A stretch of 64,000 nt of DNA from Vulcanimicrobiota bacterium (GTDB taxonomy: Bacteria; Vulcanimicrobiota; Vulcanimicrobiia; Vulcanimicrobiales; Vulcanimicrobiaceae): the NCBI GenBank assembly GCA_003168375.1, contig PMSI01000001.1:1488001-1552000 (forward strand). Direction: 5' to 3'. A program made the position numbers and the translations under genes. The notes below the pieces were generated by a model, which did not search any database, was not told where the DNA came from, and was given only the letters and a program-made list of their open reading frames with translations. Below, piece after piece: positions 36,409 to 46,817 of the stretch (its first letter is position 1; each line of letters begins with the position of its first letter).

Positions 36409-38463
36409 ATGCCTAAATTCGAGCTGGTTTCTACGTACCCGCTGGCCGGTGACCAGCCGAAAGCGACCCAGGCGCTCGCCGAGGGTGTGCTGCGGGGCGA
36501 CCGCGCCCAGACGCTGCTCGGCGTGACCGGTTCGGGCAAGACGATGGCGATGGCGCGGGTCGTGGAGCTGGTCCAGAAGCCGACGCTGGTCCTCTGCCAC
36601 AACAAAACCCTCGCCGCCCAGCTGTGCGCCGAGTTTCGCGACTTCTTCCCGAACAACGCGGTCGAGTATTTCGTCTCGTACTTCGATTACTACCAGCCCG
36701 AGGCGTACATCGCCCACACCGATACCTACATCGCAAAGGACAGCTCGATTAACGACGAGATCGAGCGCTTGCGGCACTCGGCGACGCAGTCGCTGCTGAC
36801 GCGGCCCGATACGCTGATCGTCGCGTCGGTCTCGTGCATCTTCGGGCTCGGCTCGCCCGCGGATTACATCGAAATGGCCGCCGACATTCGGGTCGGAGAG
36901 TCGCTCAACCGCGACGAGTTCCTGCGCAAGCTGATCGGGATGCAGTACCGCCGCAACGACATCAACCTCGTGCGCGGAACGTTCCGGGTCCGCGGCGACA
37001 CGCTGGAGTTCGTCGGCGTCGACGAGGAGCTGGTGCATCGCATCGAGTTCTTCGGCGACGAGGTCGAGGCGATCAACGTCGTCAACCAGCTGACCGGCGA
37101 GTACGTGACGTCGAAGGACGAACTGAAGATCTTCCCGGCCAAGCACTACATCACGCCCGACGAGAAGCTGCGCCGCGCGGTCATCTCGATCGAGAACGAG
37201 CTCGAAGAACGGCTGAAGTTCTTCAAGAGCGGCGGAAAGCTGCTCGAAGCGCAGCGGCTCGAGCAGCGCACGCGCTACGACCTCGACATGCTGCGCGAGG
37301 TCGGCTACTGCAACGGTGTCGAGAACTACTCCGGTCCGCTGTCGGGACGCGAGCCGGGCTCGATGCCGTGGTGTCTGCTCGACTTCTTCCCCAAGGACTG
37401 GCTGCTGCTGGTCGACGAGTCGCACGTGACGCTGCCGCAGGTGCACGGGATGTACGGCGGCGACCGCTCGCGCAAGCTCTCGCTGGTCGAGCACGGCTTC
37501 CGGCTGCCGTCGGCGCTCGACAACCGGCCGCTCACCTACGACGAGTTCGACCAGAAGCACGTGCAGCAGGTGATCTACGTCTCGGCGACGCCCTCGACGT
37601 ACGAACAGGGCAAGTCGACGCAGGTCGTCGAGATGATCATCCGTCCGACCGGGCTGGTCGATCCGGAGGTCGAGGTCCGTTCGACGCGCCATCAGGTCGA
37701 CGATCTCATGGACGAGATCCGCGTGCGCGCCGAGAAGAACGAGCGCGTCCTGGTCACGACGCTGACCAAGAAGATGGCCGAGGACCTGACCGACTACCTG
37801 CTCGAGAACGGGATTCGCGTGCGCTACCTGCACAGCGAGGTCGAGACGCTCGAGCGCATCGCCATCCTGCGCGATCTGCGCAAAGGCGAGTTCGACGTGC
37901 TGGTCGGGATCAATCTGCTGCGCGAAGGACTCGACTTGCCCGAGGTGTCGCTGGTCGGCATCCTCGACGCCGACAAGGAAGGCTATCTGCGTTCCGGGAC
38001 GTCGCTGATCCAGACGATCGGCCGCGCCGCGCGCAACGTCGAGGGCAAGGTGATCATGTACGCCGACGTCGTGACCGAGTCGATGGCGCGGGCGCTCGGC
38101 GAGACCAAGCGCCGCCGCGAGGTGCAGGTCGCGTTCAACCTCGAGCACGGTATCGAGCCGAAGTCGATCCGCAAGGAAGTCCACGACATCCTCAGCGTCC
38201 TCGGCGGCGCGCAGAGCGGCGCCGATGCGGCGAATGCCGTGCGGGCGGAACATCTCCCGCGCGAGGTCGCCGAGGCGATGGCGAAGGAGATCGAGCGCAA
38301 GATGCGCGAGGCGGCCGCGAACCTGGAGTTCGAGAAGGCCGCCGCGCTGCGCGACGAGCTCGTCAGCCTGCGCCGGCAGATCGGCGGCAACGAGAGCCTG
38401 CTGTTCCAGGGGAAAGCCCCGAAGATCTTCCAGCACGCGCTCAAGGAGCTGATCGGAACGTAG
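36409..38463 (+). CDS. uvrB: UvrABC system protein B
   Basis: 684 aa DNA-damage-verification helicase of nucleotide excision repair. Walker [10 protein letters not shown] (about residue 38-46), the beta-hairpin region [25 protein letters not shown], helicase motif [25 protein letters not shown], motif [15 protein letters not shown] and a C-terminal UVR domain ([11 protein letters not shown]). AAGGAGG lies six bases before ATG 36409. Divergent from prs with a 149-bp spacer that must hold both promoters. Confidence 0.98.
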   Translation: MPKFELVSTYPLAGDQPKATQALAEGVLRGDRAQTLLGVTGSGKTMAMARVVELVQKPTLVLCHNKTLAAQLCAEFRDFFPNNAVEYFVSYFDYYQPEAYIAHTDTYIAKDSSINDEIERLRHSATQSLLTRPDTLIVASVSCIFGLGSPADYIEMAADIRVGESLNRDEFLRKLIGMQYRRNDINLVRGTFRVRGDTLEFVGVDEELVHRIEFFGDEVEAINVVNQLTGEYVTSKDELKIFPAKHYITPDEKLRRAVISIENELEERLKFFKSGGKLLEAQRLEQRTRYDLDMLREVGYCNGVENYSGPLSGREPGSMPWCLLDFFPKDWLLLVDESHVTLPQVHGMYGGDRSRKLSLVEHGFRLPSALDNRPLTYDEFDQKHVQQVIYVSATPSTYEQGKSTQVVEMIIRPTGLVDPEVEVRSTRHQVDDLMDEIRVRAEKNERVLVTTLTKKMAEDLTDYLLENGIRVRYLHSEVETLERIAILRDLRKGEFDVLVGINLLREGLDLPEVSLVGILDADKEGYLRSGTSLIQTIGRAARNVEGKVIMYADVVTESMARALGETKRRREVQVAFNLEHGIEPKSIRKEVHDILSVLGGAQSGADAANAVRAEHLPREVAEAMAKEIERKMREAAANLEFEKAAALRDELVSLRRQIGGNESLLFQGKAPKIFQHALKELIGT

Positions 38464-38509
38464 CGAGGGTATACGCTAGTGCAGACCAGTTACCGGTGGA
38501 GGGCTTCAC

Positions 38510-39535
38510 ATGCATCGTCCGTTCGTCATCGCGGCGGTCGTCCAAATCGCATCCCTCACGAGTACGGCGCCGGCCGGAGCCGTCGCACCGCCGCCGATCG
38601 CAGCGCAGGTCCCCGCGCCACCGATTCGCCACATCGCGCTTCCGGGCGGAATCGATCGGCCGCCGCCGCCGGCGGCTCTCGGTACGACGACCGATGCGAA
38701 GGTTTGCGGTGCGCACAACGTTTTTCCGCTCCTGTGCCGGACGCTGGTCGAGTCCGGCGGCGCATTACTGACGTTCACCTGGAACGGCAACGGACGATAT
38801 CCGCACGTCGACGGCTATCGCGCCTACCGCAGCGTCGGCTCGAAGCTGACCCTGCTCAATGCCCCGAAGACCGACGACACCTCTACGGCGATTTACTTGG
38901 ACAAGTCGCAGTCCGCGCCGGGAACATGCGTCGTCGTCACAGCCTATAAGGGGTCCGTGGAATCGGTACCGACGCCGGCGCTGTGCCTGGGAAGCGGCGC
39001 GGTTGCTCACCGCGACGTCCTCACTCCGTCGACCATTAGAAACGTCGCGCTGAACAACGTCAGCGACTCGCTCGCGCACTGGGCAACGGCGCTGTCGGGC
39101 ACCACGAACACCCCGGTCTCCAACCTCTTCGCCGTCGGCCTCGAGACGTCGTCGCACGGATTCGAACGCTGGGCTACCGGTCTGTCCTACGATTTCTCGC
39201 CGTACGCGAACCGCAAGATCCTCCGCGCGACGCTGTCGATGAGCGTAGACACCACCGAAAACACCGGCTCGCATACACAGTCGTGTCTCGACAACGTCGG
39301 AACCGGAACCGCGCGCTGGTGGGAGTATCCCGGCGCCATCGAATACGTCAAGGCCGTCGATGCCGCGCGTCAGGGGCCCGACATCGCCATTGAAGTGACG
39401 AGCATCGTGCGTGGCTGGCAGAACGGCGGTTCGAACTTCGGGTTCGTGTTGCTTCCCCCAGAGAGTGCGCCGTACTACGGCTGCCTGACGTTCTACCGCC
39501 GCGATTCACTGCGCTTCGAGATCGTGTACTCGTGA
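38510..39535 (+). CDS. Secreted beta-sandwich protein of unknown function
   Basis: 341 aa with signal peptide HRPFVIAAVVQIASLTSTAP and GGAGGG before the ATG. After a Pro-rich linker comes a fibronectin-III-like module (ALLTFTWNGNGRYPHVDGYRAYR, then APGTCVVVTAYKG). The C-terminal half (YANRKILRATLSMSV, IAIEVTSIVRGWQNGGSNFGFVLLP) matches the general pattern of DNRLRE/CBM96-like modules of cell-surface proteins. Cys pairs may form disulfides. Overlaps the next gene (GTGA). Confidence 0.65.
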   Translation: MHRPFVIAAVVQIASLTSTAPAGAVAPPPIAAQVPAPPIRHIALPGGIDRPPPPAALGTTTDAKVCGAHNVFPLLCRTLVESGGALLTFTWNGNGRYPHVDGYRAYRSVGSKLTLLNAPKTDDTSTAIYLDKSQSAPGTCVVVTAYKGSVESVPTPALCLGSGAVAHRDVLTPSTIRNVALNNVSDSLAHWATALSGTTNTPVSNLFAVGLETSSHGFERWATGLSYDFSPYANRKILRATLSMSVDTTENTGSHTQSCLDNVGTGTARWWEYPGAIEYVKAVDAARQGPDIAIEVTSIVRGWQNGGSNFGFVLLPPESAPYYGCLTFYRRDSLRFEIVYS

Positions 39536-40257
39536 GCCACGGGAAGTTCGGGTGCCTGAGTCCGATTGCGGCTGTTGCCGTCCTTTTCACATGCGCGTCC
39601 TCTTCGCCGGCGCTCTCCGCGGTCGACCAGCCGCCGGCCGCGTCTGCTGGGCAGGCAGCGCAACTCGTGCGCCGGGTCGGCGCGGCGTTCGCCGAGGAGT
39701 CGCGCGGCGTGATCGCTTTTCGCTCGCACGCGGTGGTGCGCACGTCGCCGCATTTCGCGCGGCCCGACCAAGTCGATGACGCCTGGATCGTCGACATCGA
39801 CGGCCGTGCCGTGCACGTTCGCGGCGGCGACGCGGCGGGGCCGTCGGCGACCGAGGCGATGGTGCACCAGCCGTACGACGCGCGCTACGTGGGCGAGTAC
39901 CGCTACGCGCTCGCGCCGTGCGCGGCGTGTGCGGCGGGGAGCGTCACGGTCGCGTACGATAGCGACGCCCACGACGCGGCGCACGGTCGCGGCGTGATCG
40001 TCGTCGACGAGCGCACGGCGCGCGTGGTGCGCGTGACGGCCACGCCGTTTGTCGTGCCGCGGCCCGCCAGCAGCGGGACGGTGACGACCACCTGGGGACC
40101 GACGGCGGCGGGCTGGTTCCCGGTCGCGACCGACGGCACGTTCAGTGCCCACTTCGGCCCGTTCGGCGGGCACGCCACGCTGACGCAGCGCTATACCGGC
40201 TACAAGCGCTATCCGGACGTCCGAACGGCCGAGCGCGATCCGCCGGGACACTCCTAG
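39532..40257 (+). CDS. Secreted protein of unknown function
   Basis: 241 aa from GTG 39532, with a hydrophobic leader (SPIAAVAVLFTCASSSPALS). The mature part reads AQLVRRVGAAFAEESRGVIAFRSHAVVRTSPHF, ALAPCAACAAGSVTV, VVDERTARVVRVTATPFVVPRP and FGGHATLTQRYTGYKRY. It resembles periplasmic proteins that carry outer-membrane-lipoprotein-like (LolA/DUF4412) strands, but I do not recognise it. Translation is coupled to the preceding secreted protein. Confidence 0.65.
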   Translation: MSHGKFGCLSPIAAVAVLFTCASSSPALSAVDQPPAASAGQAAQLVRRVGAAFAEESRGVIAFRSHAVVRTSPHFARPDQVDDAWIVDIDGRAVHVRGGDAAGPSATEAMVHQPYDARYVGEYRYALAPCAACAAGSVTVAYDSDAHDAAHGRGVIVVDERTARVVRVTATPFVVPRPASSGTVTTTWGPTAAGWFPVATDGTFSAHFGPFGGHATLTQRYTGYKRYPDVRTAERDPPGHS

Positions 40258-40293
40258 AGGCCTCGCCGCGCGCTCGTGCCAAGCGAGCGCGAT

Positions 40294-41946
40294 ATGCTCG
40301 GACGAATGCGAACCGCGACGCTCGGGACGCTGCTCGGCGCGTCGCTGCTCGCGGCCTGCGGGTGCACGCGCACCGTCGAGGGCGGGTCCGGCACCACCGG
40401 AGGCCGGCATCCGTGGACGCAGCCGGGGGTCCTGCGGATCGCGAGCAGTCTCGCGCCCAATACGTTCAATCCGATCCTCTCGACGCAGCAGGTCGAGGCG
40501 CTGCTGCAGGCCTTCTCGTTCGATCCGCTGATCGCGACCGACGAGCGAGGTCGCGACGTACCGATCCTGGCGGCGGTCGTGCCGACGCTCGAGAACGGCG
40601 GGATCGGCCGTGACGGCCTCACGATCACCTACCGCTTGCGGCGCGGCGTGCGCTGGCAGGACGGCGCGCCGTTCACCAGCCGCGACGTCGCGTTCACCTA
40701 TCACGCGATCATGAACCCGGCGACGGCCGTCGCCACGCGGCACGGTTGGGACGAGATCGCCCGCGTCGACACACCCGATGCGTACACGGTGGTGTTCCGG
40801 CTGCGGCGCCCGTTCGCGCCGGCGGTCCACACGTTCTTCGCGCACAGTGACGCGCCGTATTACATCATGCCGGCGCATCTGCTCGAGCGCTACCACGATC
40901 TCAACCGGATACCGTTCAACCAGAAACCGGTGGGAACCGGGCCGTTCAAGCTCGTCCGCTGGCTGCGCGGCGACCGCATCGAGTACGTCGCGAACGACGG
41001 CTACTTTCTCGGCCAGCCGAAGTTGCGCAAGATCGTGGTCCATCTCGTCCCCGACGAAAACACGATCGCGAGCCAGATGCGCGCGCGCGAGATCGACTGG
41101 TTCTCGGCCGCGACGCCGCGGATGTACCCGCAGCTCACCTCGATCAGCGGGCTCGACGTGCGGCTCGTGCCGATGAACGCGAACGATGCGATCATTTTCA
41201 ACACCCGGCGCCCACCGTTCGACGACCCCAGCGTGCGCCGCGCGGTCGGACTCGCGATCGACAAGGCGCTGCTGGTGCGCGAGGCGACGTTCGGCACGAC
41301 GGTGCCGGCGACCGAGGATCTCCCGCCGTTCATGTGGGCCTTCGATCCGAAAGCGGGGACGAGCGCGCGCGATCTGCCACGCGCGAACGCGCTGCTCGAA
41401 GCGGCCGGCTGGACGGCCACCGCCGACGGGATCCGCGTCAAGGGGGAGAAACGGCTCACCATGGGGCTCGCGTTCAGGACCGACAGTATCACCGATCGCA
41501 ATCGCGGTGTGTTGATCGCCTCGATGCTCAAGGACGCGGGGATCGAGACCGAGCTCAAGGGCTATACGACCTCGCTGCTCTATGGGCCGCCGGGTTCCGG
41601 TATCCTCGCCGACGGCAAGTTCGACGCCGGGCTGCAGACGTGGTACGCCGGCAGCGATCCCGACAACTCGACGCAGCTCACCTGCGATCAGGTCGCGCCG
41701 AAAGGCTTCAACTGGTCGCGGTACTGCAATCCGGCGATGGATACGGCGCAGCGCGTCGCGCTCGCAAACTACGACCGGCCGACGCGCAAGCGCGCCTACG
41801 CGACGATCGAAGAGCTGCTCGCGCGCGACGCGCCGTTCGTCTATCTTTGGTGGCCGCGCCAGATCGAAGCGGTGAACACGGATCTCAAGGGGTTCCGGCC
41901 GAACGGTATCGTCGAGAACTGGAACGCCTACCAGTGGTCGATCTGA
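40294..41946 (+). CDS. Peptide/nickel-type ABC transporter substrate-binding lipoprotein
   Basis: 550 aa family 5 solute-binding protein. Lipobox LLAAC near residue 22 anchors it to the membrane. Typical blocks follow: GVLRIASSLAPNTFNPIL, YRLRRGVRWQDGAPFTSRDVAFTY, NQKPVGTGPFKLVRWLRGDRIEYVAN, DDPSVRRAVGLAIDK and LQTWYAGSDPDNSTQLTC. No permease or ATPase genes accompany it, so it is an orphan binding protein or uses a distant transporter. ATG 40294 and 40306 are both possible starts. Confidence 0.9.
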   Translation: MLGRMRTATLGTLLGASLLAACGCTRTVEGGSGTTGGRHPWTQPGVLRIASSLAPNTFNPILSTQQVEALLQAFSFDPLIATDERGRDVPILAAVVPTLENGGIGRDGLTITYRLRRGVRWQDGAPFTSRDVAFTYHAIMNPATAVATRHGWDEIARVDTPDAYTVVFRLRRPFAPAVHTFFAHSDAPYYIMPAHLLERYHDLNRIPFNQKPVGTGPFKLVRWLRGDRIEYVANDGYFLGQPKLRKIVVHLVPDENTIASQMRAREIDWFSAATPRMYPQLTSISGLDVRLVPMNANDAIIFNTRRPPFDDPSVRRAVGLAIDKALLVREATFGTTVPATEDLPPFMWAFDPKAGTSARDLPRANALLEAAGWTATADGIRVKGEKRLTMGLAFRTDSITDRNRGVLIASMLKDAGIETELKGYTTSLLYGPPGSGILADGKFDAGLQTWYAGSDPDNSTQLTCDQVAPKGFNWSRYCNPAMDTAQRVALANYDRPTRKRAYATIEELLARDAPFVYLWWPRQIEAVNTDLKGFRPNGIVENWNAYQWSI

Positions 41947-41968
41947 CGTTCTCAGGAGGGGTGAAGTG

Positions 41969-43060
41969 ATGGCGACAGAGACCGACTATCAGGTTTTCGT
42001 GACCTTCTCGGGCGAGGCGAGCAAGGGCGGTTCGACCCCGGTCCCGCAGGTGACCGCGATCCGCGTCCTGACCGGCTGGCTGGCGTCGCCGACTACCTCG
42101 GCCGTGACCCCCGCGCTTCAAGAGCCGCGCGGAATGGCGATGGACCAGTGGGGGAACCTGTACGTCGCGCAGGCGGAGAAGACAGCGACGGCGATCTTGG
42201 CCTACGCCCCGCTCGGCGGCCAATACCTGTCCGTCGGCGCACCGCTCGTCGTCGCGCCGTCATACCCTCAGGGCTCGGCGTTGCAATCGCCGGCGCTGCT
42301 GCACCCGTACGGCCTCGCGCTCAACTACGCGGGGATGTTGTTCGCGTCCAGTCAGGATACGAACGTCGTTTCCGCCTACAAGCTGACCTTTCAAAACGAC
42401 ATCCCGCACGCGGCGACGGCTGCGGAGACATCGCCGGCGCTGAGCGCCGTTTACGGCGGCTCGTTCTATGCCGGGCAGTACGTCATGACGTTCGTGCCGC
42501 TGAAAGAGAACGACAAGATCACGACGGTCCCGCAGATTCTCGGCGGCCTGGACTACACGTCGAACGCCAGCGCCCATTCGGTGCGGGGCATCGCGATCCT
42601 GAACCAGACGCTCTACGTCGTCGACGAGGCCGCGGCGCTCGTCGGGACGTACGCGCTGCCGAGCGGAGCGTTCACCGGCTGGATCACGACGTTCGGCTTG
42701 AACATGCCCGCGATGGCGGGGCCGGTCGGGATCACGACGTACGGCGGAAAGGTCTACATCGGTGATTCGGGGAGCGCCACGGTCTACGAGTGGACCCCGG
42801 CGAGCGGTTCGACCCCGGGGGCGCTGTCGGTCTATCTGAGCGACAGCACGCTGAAGAAGGTCTCGGGGATCGCCTTCCTCCCCGACGGCTCCCTCATTTG
42901 GGGCAGTCGCGAACCGGTCACGTCCGCCGACCCTGCGGCGCATAAGGGATCGTCCGATACGTACTCGATCTACCGGTACGCGTCCGGGAGCGTCCAGACG
43001 TGGGCGTCAGGCTTCACCGATACGCCGGAGTGCCTGCTGCTCGTACCGCCCTTGTTCTGA
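41969..43060 (+). CDS. Beta-propeller-like protein (NHL/SMP-30-type repeats)
   Basis: 363 aa, no signal peptide, AGGAGGGG about eight bases before ATG 41969. Repeats of the type LQEPRGMAMDQWGNLYVAQ, LLHPYGLALNYAGMLFAS, SVRGIAILNQTLYVVDEA, GPVGITTYGGKVYIGDSG and KVSGIAFLPDGSLIWGS indicate a five- to six-bladed NHL-like propeller. No catalytic residues are recognisable. It follows the binding lipoprotein after 22 bp, so the two may be co-transcribed. Confidence 0.75.
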   Translation: MATETDYQVFVTFSGEASKGGSTPVPQVTAIRVLTGWLASPTTSAVTPALQEPRGMAMDQWGNLYVAQAEKTATAILAYAPLGGQYLSVGAPLVVAPSYPQGSALQSPALLHPYGLALNYAGMLFASSQDTNVVSAYKLTFQNDIPHAATAAETSPALSAVYGGSFYAGQYVMTFVPLKENDKITTVPQILGGLDYTSNASAHSVRGIAILNQTLYVVDEAAALVGTYALPSGAFTGWITTFGLNMPAMAGPVGITTYGGKVYIGDSGSATVYEWTPASGSTPGALSVYLSDSTLKKVSGIAFLPDGSLIWGSREPVTSADPAAHKGSSDTYSIYRYASGSVQTWASGFTDTPECLLLVPPLF

Positions 43061-43146
43061 ATCGCCGGCGGGCGCCTGCTCGCGAGAGACACCGTGCGCG
43101 CGGTCGACGTTACCCCGGCGTTACCGATGACCGCTAGCGTGGGAGC

Positions 43147-45327
43147 GTGAAGCGGTTGCCCTTGGTGCGTCCGAAGCTTGGCGCATCGTCCCCGACCCCG
43201 CGAGCGCCGTCGCCTGCCGACATCGCGCTCGAGCGCGCGCCGTTCGGGATCTCGCTGGTGAGCGCGCGCCCTGAATCCTACGGTACGTACATCTTTGCAA
43301 ACCCGACGTTGTGCAAAATCAGCGGCTACAGCATGGAGCAGCTCAACGACGTCACCTTCCGTGCCCTCTGCCACGCCGACGATTTCGAGTCGGCGAAAGA
43401 GACGCTCGAACGGCTGAAGTCCGGTGCCGTCGACGAGACCGATGCGGAACTGCGAATCTGTCGCCGCGACGGTTCGCGGATATGGGTGCGCCAGCGCCGC
43501 AGCGTGATCAAGGACGCCGCGGGCGCGCCGTTGTTCTACCTGAGCCACACCGAGGACATCTCCGAGCGCAAGGCGAGTGACGCGGCCATCAACGCCGCTC
43601 GCAGCATCGCCGAGGATGCACTGCGCGAAAGCGAAGCGCGATACCGCCTGCTCGCCGATCACGCAGCCGACATGATCGTGTGCACGCGAGCCGACCGAAC
43701 CCGTTCGTATGTGTCGCCCGCGTCCCAGCGGCTGCTCGGATACACGCCCGCAGAGATCATCGATCTCGATTTTGCGACGTTCCTGCACCCGGACGACCGC
43801 GAACGGGTCCAGGCCGAATACGCCGACTTTCTCGTGACCGGGGGCGCCAGCACGCACACGTACCGCCTGCGCCACCACGACGGCCACTACGTCTGGGTCG
43901 AGGCGCACTGGGTGGCGACGTTCGGCGCGACGCTCGCGAAGAGCATCGCCTGTAGCGTCGCCGTTTCGGTCGTCCGCGACATCTCCGAGCGCAAAGCGGC
44001 CGAAAGCAAGATCGCCTCGATGGCCCGCCACGACGAACTGACCGGACTGCCGAATCGGGTGCTCCTTCGGGAGCGTCTCGAACAGGCTCGAACGTTCGTC
44101 GAGCGGGGCGGGTCCGCGGCCGTGCTCTCGATCGATCTCGACAACTTCAAGGCCGTCAACGACACGCTCGGGCACGCGATCGGGGACGCGCTGCTTCGTG
44201 AAGTTGCCGAGCGGCTCCAGCGCTGCGTCCGGCAGAACGACACCGTGGCGCGGCTCGGCGGCGATGAGTTCGTCGTCGTGCTGCTCGGACTCGAGAGTCG
44301 CGAAGAGGCCGCGCAACGGGGACAGAGTATCGTCGAGCGGCTGAGCGAGCGCTACGAGCTGGGAGGGCACCAGGTCCTCGTGAGTGCCAGCGTCGGCATC
44401 ACCACGTCGCCCCGGGACGGCATGTTCGCCGACCAGCTACTGAAGAACGCCGATGTCGCGCTCTACTGCGCGAAGGCTGACGGGCGTCGAGCCTGCCGCC
44501 TGTTCGAACCGAGCATGGCAGCGCACCGGCAGCGGCGGCTCGATACGGAGGGCGAACTGCGCGACGCGCTTGCCGACGAGACGTTCGCGATCTTCTACCA
44601 GCCGATCGTCAGCGTCGCATCGGGCGCCGTCGTCGGCCTGGAGGCACTCGTGCGCTGGCGACACCCCGTGCGCGGCTTGGTCTATCCGGATGAGTTCATC
44701 CCGATCGCAGAAGACACGGGGATGATCGTGCCGCTCGGCGAGTGGGTGCTGCGCGGAGCGTGCCGGCATGCATCGCAGTGGCCGGCAGCGATCAGGCTCT
44801 CGGTCAATGTCTCGCCGACCCAGTTGCGAAGCGCGACGTTTCTCGACGCCGTGTGCGGCGCGCTCCAGGAATCCGGTCTGTCCGCCGATCGGCTCGACAT
44901 CGAGATCACGGAATCCGTGCTGCTGCAAGCGTGTGACGGGACGCTCGCGGTGCTCAACGAGCTGCGCCGGCTGGGTGTCGGGATCTCGCTGGACGACTTT
45001 GGTACCGGCTATTCGTCCCTCGGATACCTGCGCAGCTTCCGTTTCGACCGGATAAAGATCGACCGGTCGTTCGTCGGCGATCTGCTCCAACGCGCAGAAT
45101 CCGAAGCGATCGTGCGAGCCGTCATCGGGATCGGCAGTGCGCTCGGAATCTCGACGGTCGCGGAGGGCGTCGAAACGCGCGGCCAGCTGCAGCGGCTGCG
45201 CTCCCATGGATGTTCCGAAGCACAAGGCTACCTCTTCAGCAAAGCGAGGCCGGCCGAGGAGATCACCGCGATGTTGGCCGCGTTCCCAAGCCCGCAATCA
45301 GACCGGGACACGCTGGCGTCCGCGTGA
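43147..45327 (+). CDS. PAS-PAS-GGDEF-EAL cyclic-di-GMP protein
   Basis: 726 aa cytoplasmic sensor. Two PAS domains with PAC tails (DISERKASDAAI and DISERKAAESKI) cover about residues 25-290. A GGDEF domain with intact RLGGDEFVV (Gly371) and an EAL domain with intact VVGLEALVRW (Glu499), DDFGTGYSSLGYL and VAEGVETRGQL follow. Both catalytic domains look competent, so it may make or break c-di-GMP depending on the PAS signal. The I-site RxxD five residues before GGDEF is not evident. GTG start at 43147. Confidence 0.96.
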   Translation: MKRLPLVRPKLGASSPTPRAPSPADIALERAPFGISLVSARPESYGTYIFANPTLCKISGYSMEQLNDVTFRALCHADDFESAKETLERLKSGAVDETDAELRICRRDGSRIWVRQRRSVIKDAAGAPLFYLSHTEDISERKASDAAINAARSIAEDALRESEARYRLLADHAADMIVCTRADRTRSYVSPASQRLLGYTPAEIIDLDFATFLHPDDRERVQAEYADFLVTGGASTHTYRLRHHDGHYVWVEAHWVATFGATLAKSIACSVAVSVVRDISERKAAESKIASMARHDELTGLPNRVLLRERLEQARTFVERGGSAAVLSIDLDNFKAVNDTLGHAIGDALLREVAERLQRCVRQNDTVARLGGDEFVVVLLGLESREEAAQRGQSIVERLSERYELGGHQVLVSASVGITTSPRDGMFADQLLKNADVALYCAKADGRRACRLFEPSMAAHRQRRLDTEGELRDALADETFAIFYQPIVSVASGAVVGLEALVRWRHPVRGLVYPDEFIPIAEDTGMIVPLGEWVLRGACRHASQWPAAIRLSVNVSPTQLRSATFLDAVCGALQESGLSADRLDIEITESVLLQACDGTLAVLNELRRLGVGISLDDFGTGYSSLGYLRSFRFDRIKIDRSFVGDLLQRAESEAIVRAVIGIGSALGISTVAEGVETRGQLQRLRSHGCSEAQGYLFSKARPAEEITAMLAAFPSPQSDRDTLASA

Positions 45328-45362
45328 GCGTCGGTTTCATTCCTTCTGGGCCGACTCGTCGA

Positions 45363-46694
45363 TCAAGGCTGTAGAGGTCGAACGACGGCGCGCAACCCGC
45401 CGCGAGGGACCGGCGGGATCAGCGCCCAGTGCGGCGCGAGATCTTGCTGCGGCAGGACCCAGCTGAACCCGCGCACGAGCCGCGCGGTGAACAGCGCCAT
45501 GAAGATCGTGGTGAGGTCGAAGCCCGGACAGCGGTGGCCCTCTGGCGGACCACCGCCTTGCGGCGTGTAGGAGTAGGGACGCGCGGCTTCGTCACGCGCG
45601 CCGAAGCGGTCGGGATCGAATCGTTCGGGATCGCGGTACGTCGCGGCCTCGCGGTCGTTGGCCCACACGGCGGCCGCGACGCCCCAGCCTGCGGGAATGG
45701 CGAACCCGTCAACGACGAACGAACGCCGCGCCTTCCCGAACACGATCGGGACGATCGGCGTAAGCCGCCGCACTTCGTCGACGACCTCCATGAGGTACGC
45801 GTTCGCGGCGAGTTCGGCGGCGGTCGGTGCGTCGGAAAGCGGCGCGAGCGCCGCGGCAAGCCGTTCGTGCGCGTCCGGGTGTTCCGTCAAGTGCACGATC
45901 GTCGCGGCGAACTGCGCGAAGACGACGAAGCCTGCCAGGAAAAGATGGTGCAGTTCGCCCGGTGCCTCGTCGTCGCCGATCGTCGTGCCGTCGGCGCGGC
46001 GCGCGGCGAGCAGGCGGGTCAGCCCGTCGTCGTACGCGCGCTCGCGGTGCGTGCGCACCAGTTCGCGGTAGTACGCGAGCGCAGCGTCCTTTGCGCGCAA
46101 GCCGATCGTATAGGTGGTCCCGGGGAACGGAATCGGCAGCGCGGTGAACCCGGCGGCGATCCGTTCGCAGCGCGTTACGAGCGCGGTCAGCTCCGCTTCG
46201 GATTCGATGCTCGCGAGGACCGCTCCGAGGGTATGGATCGTGAGCCGCTTGAGCTCGAAGTTCCAACCGATCTCGCCTGCTCCCACCCAGCGCGCGAACG
46301 CTGCGTCGACGAAGCGGGTCATCGTCGGCATGTAGGCCTCGATCGCGTCGCGCGAGAGCGCGGCGCTCACCGATCCTCGACGCTGCGCGTGCGCCGCGCC
46401 GTCGAGGTTGTTGATCACGCCGCCGCCGCCGAAGAGCGTCTGCACGTTGGATGGGTTCGCGCCGTCGCGCACGACGTTGTCGGGATCGTAGAACGCTTCG
46501 ATGGGTTCCGGTCCGACGAGCACGGCCGTCATCCGACCGAGCAGGCTCGTGCGAAACACCCGGCCGTACCGGGCGCGCCGCTCCTGGACGAACCCGAACG
46601 GGTCTTTGGTGAACACCAGCGTCTCGCCGATACCGGGGAGCCCGGCGCTCCCAGGCGGTTGCGGCGCGCCGGCCGGCGGGGTCGCGGTCGCCAT
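45363..46694 (-). CDS. Cytochrome P450, CYP152-like haem loop
   Basis: 443 aa soluble P450 from ATG 46694. The haem loop reads YTPQGGGPPEGHRCPGFDL with the thiolate Cys389; PQGGG...GHRCPG is the style of CYP152 fatty-acid peroxygenases and AOS-type P450s. The K-helix is EVVDEVRRL. The I-helix (HHLFLAGFVVFAQFAATIVHLTEH) lacks the usual acid-Thr pair and also lacks the Arg-Pro pair of CYP152. No redox partner gene is nearby, in line with peroxide use. The open frame extends far upstream as noise overlapping the binding-protein gene. Confidence 0.88.
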   Translation of the reverse strand: MATATPPAGAPQPPGSAGLPGIGETLVFTKDPFGFVQERRARYGRVFRTSLLGRMTAVLVGPEPIEAFYDPDNVVRDGANPSNVQTLFGGGGVINNLDGAAHAQRRGSVSAALSRDAIEAYMPTMTRFVDAAFARWVGAGEIGWNFELKRLTIHTLGAVLASIESEAELTALVTRCERIAAGFTALPIPFPGTTYTIGLRAKDAALAYYRELVRTHRERAYDDGLTRLLAARRADGTTIGDDEAPGELHHLFLAGFVVFAQFAATIVHLTEHPDAHERLAAALAPLSDAPTAAELAANAYLMEVVDEVRRLTPIVPIVFGKARRSFVVDGFAIPAGWGVAAAVWANDREAATYRDPERFDPDRFGARDEAARPYSYTPQGGGPPEGHRCPGFDLTTIFMALFTARLVRGFSWVLPQQDLAPHWALIPPVPRGGLRAVVRPLQP

Positions 46695-46817
46695 GATGAG
46701 GCGTCGGATTCCGCGGCGTCGCCCGCGTCCCTTGGCTGCGCCGCGGCGACTCGTGCAGGACGACCGTGCTCTTTCCGCCGAGGATACGCCCGCCCCACTT
46801 GAACGAAGGAGACCCGT

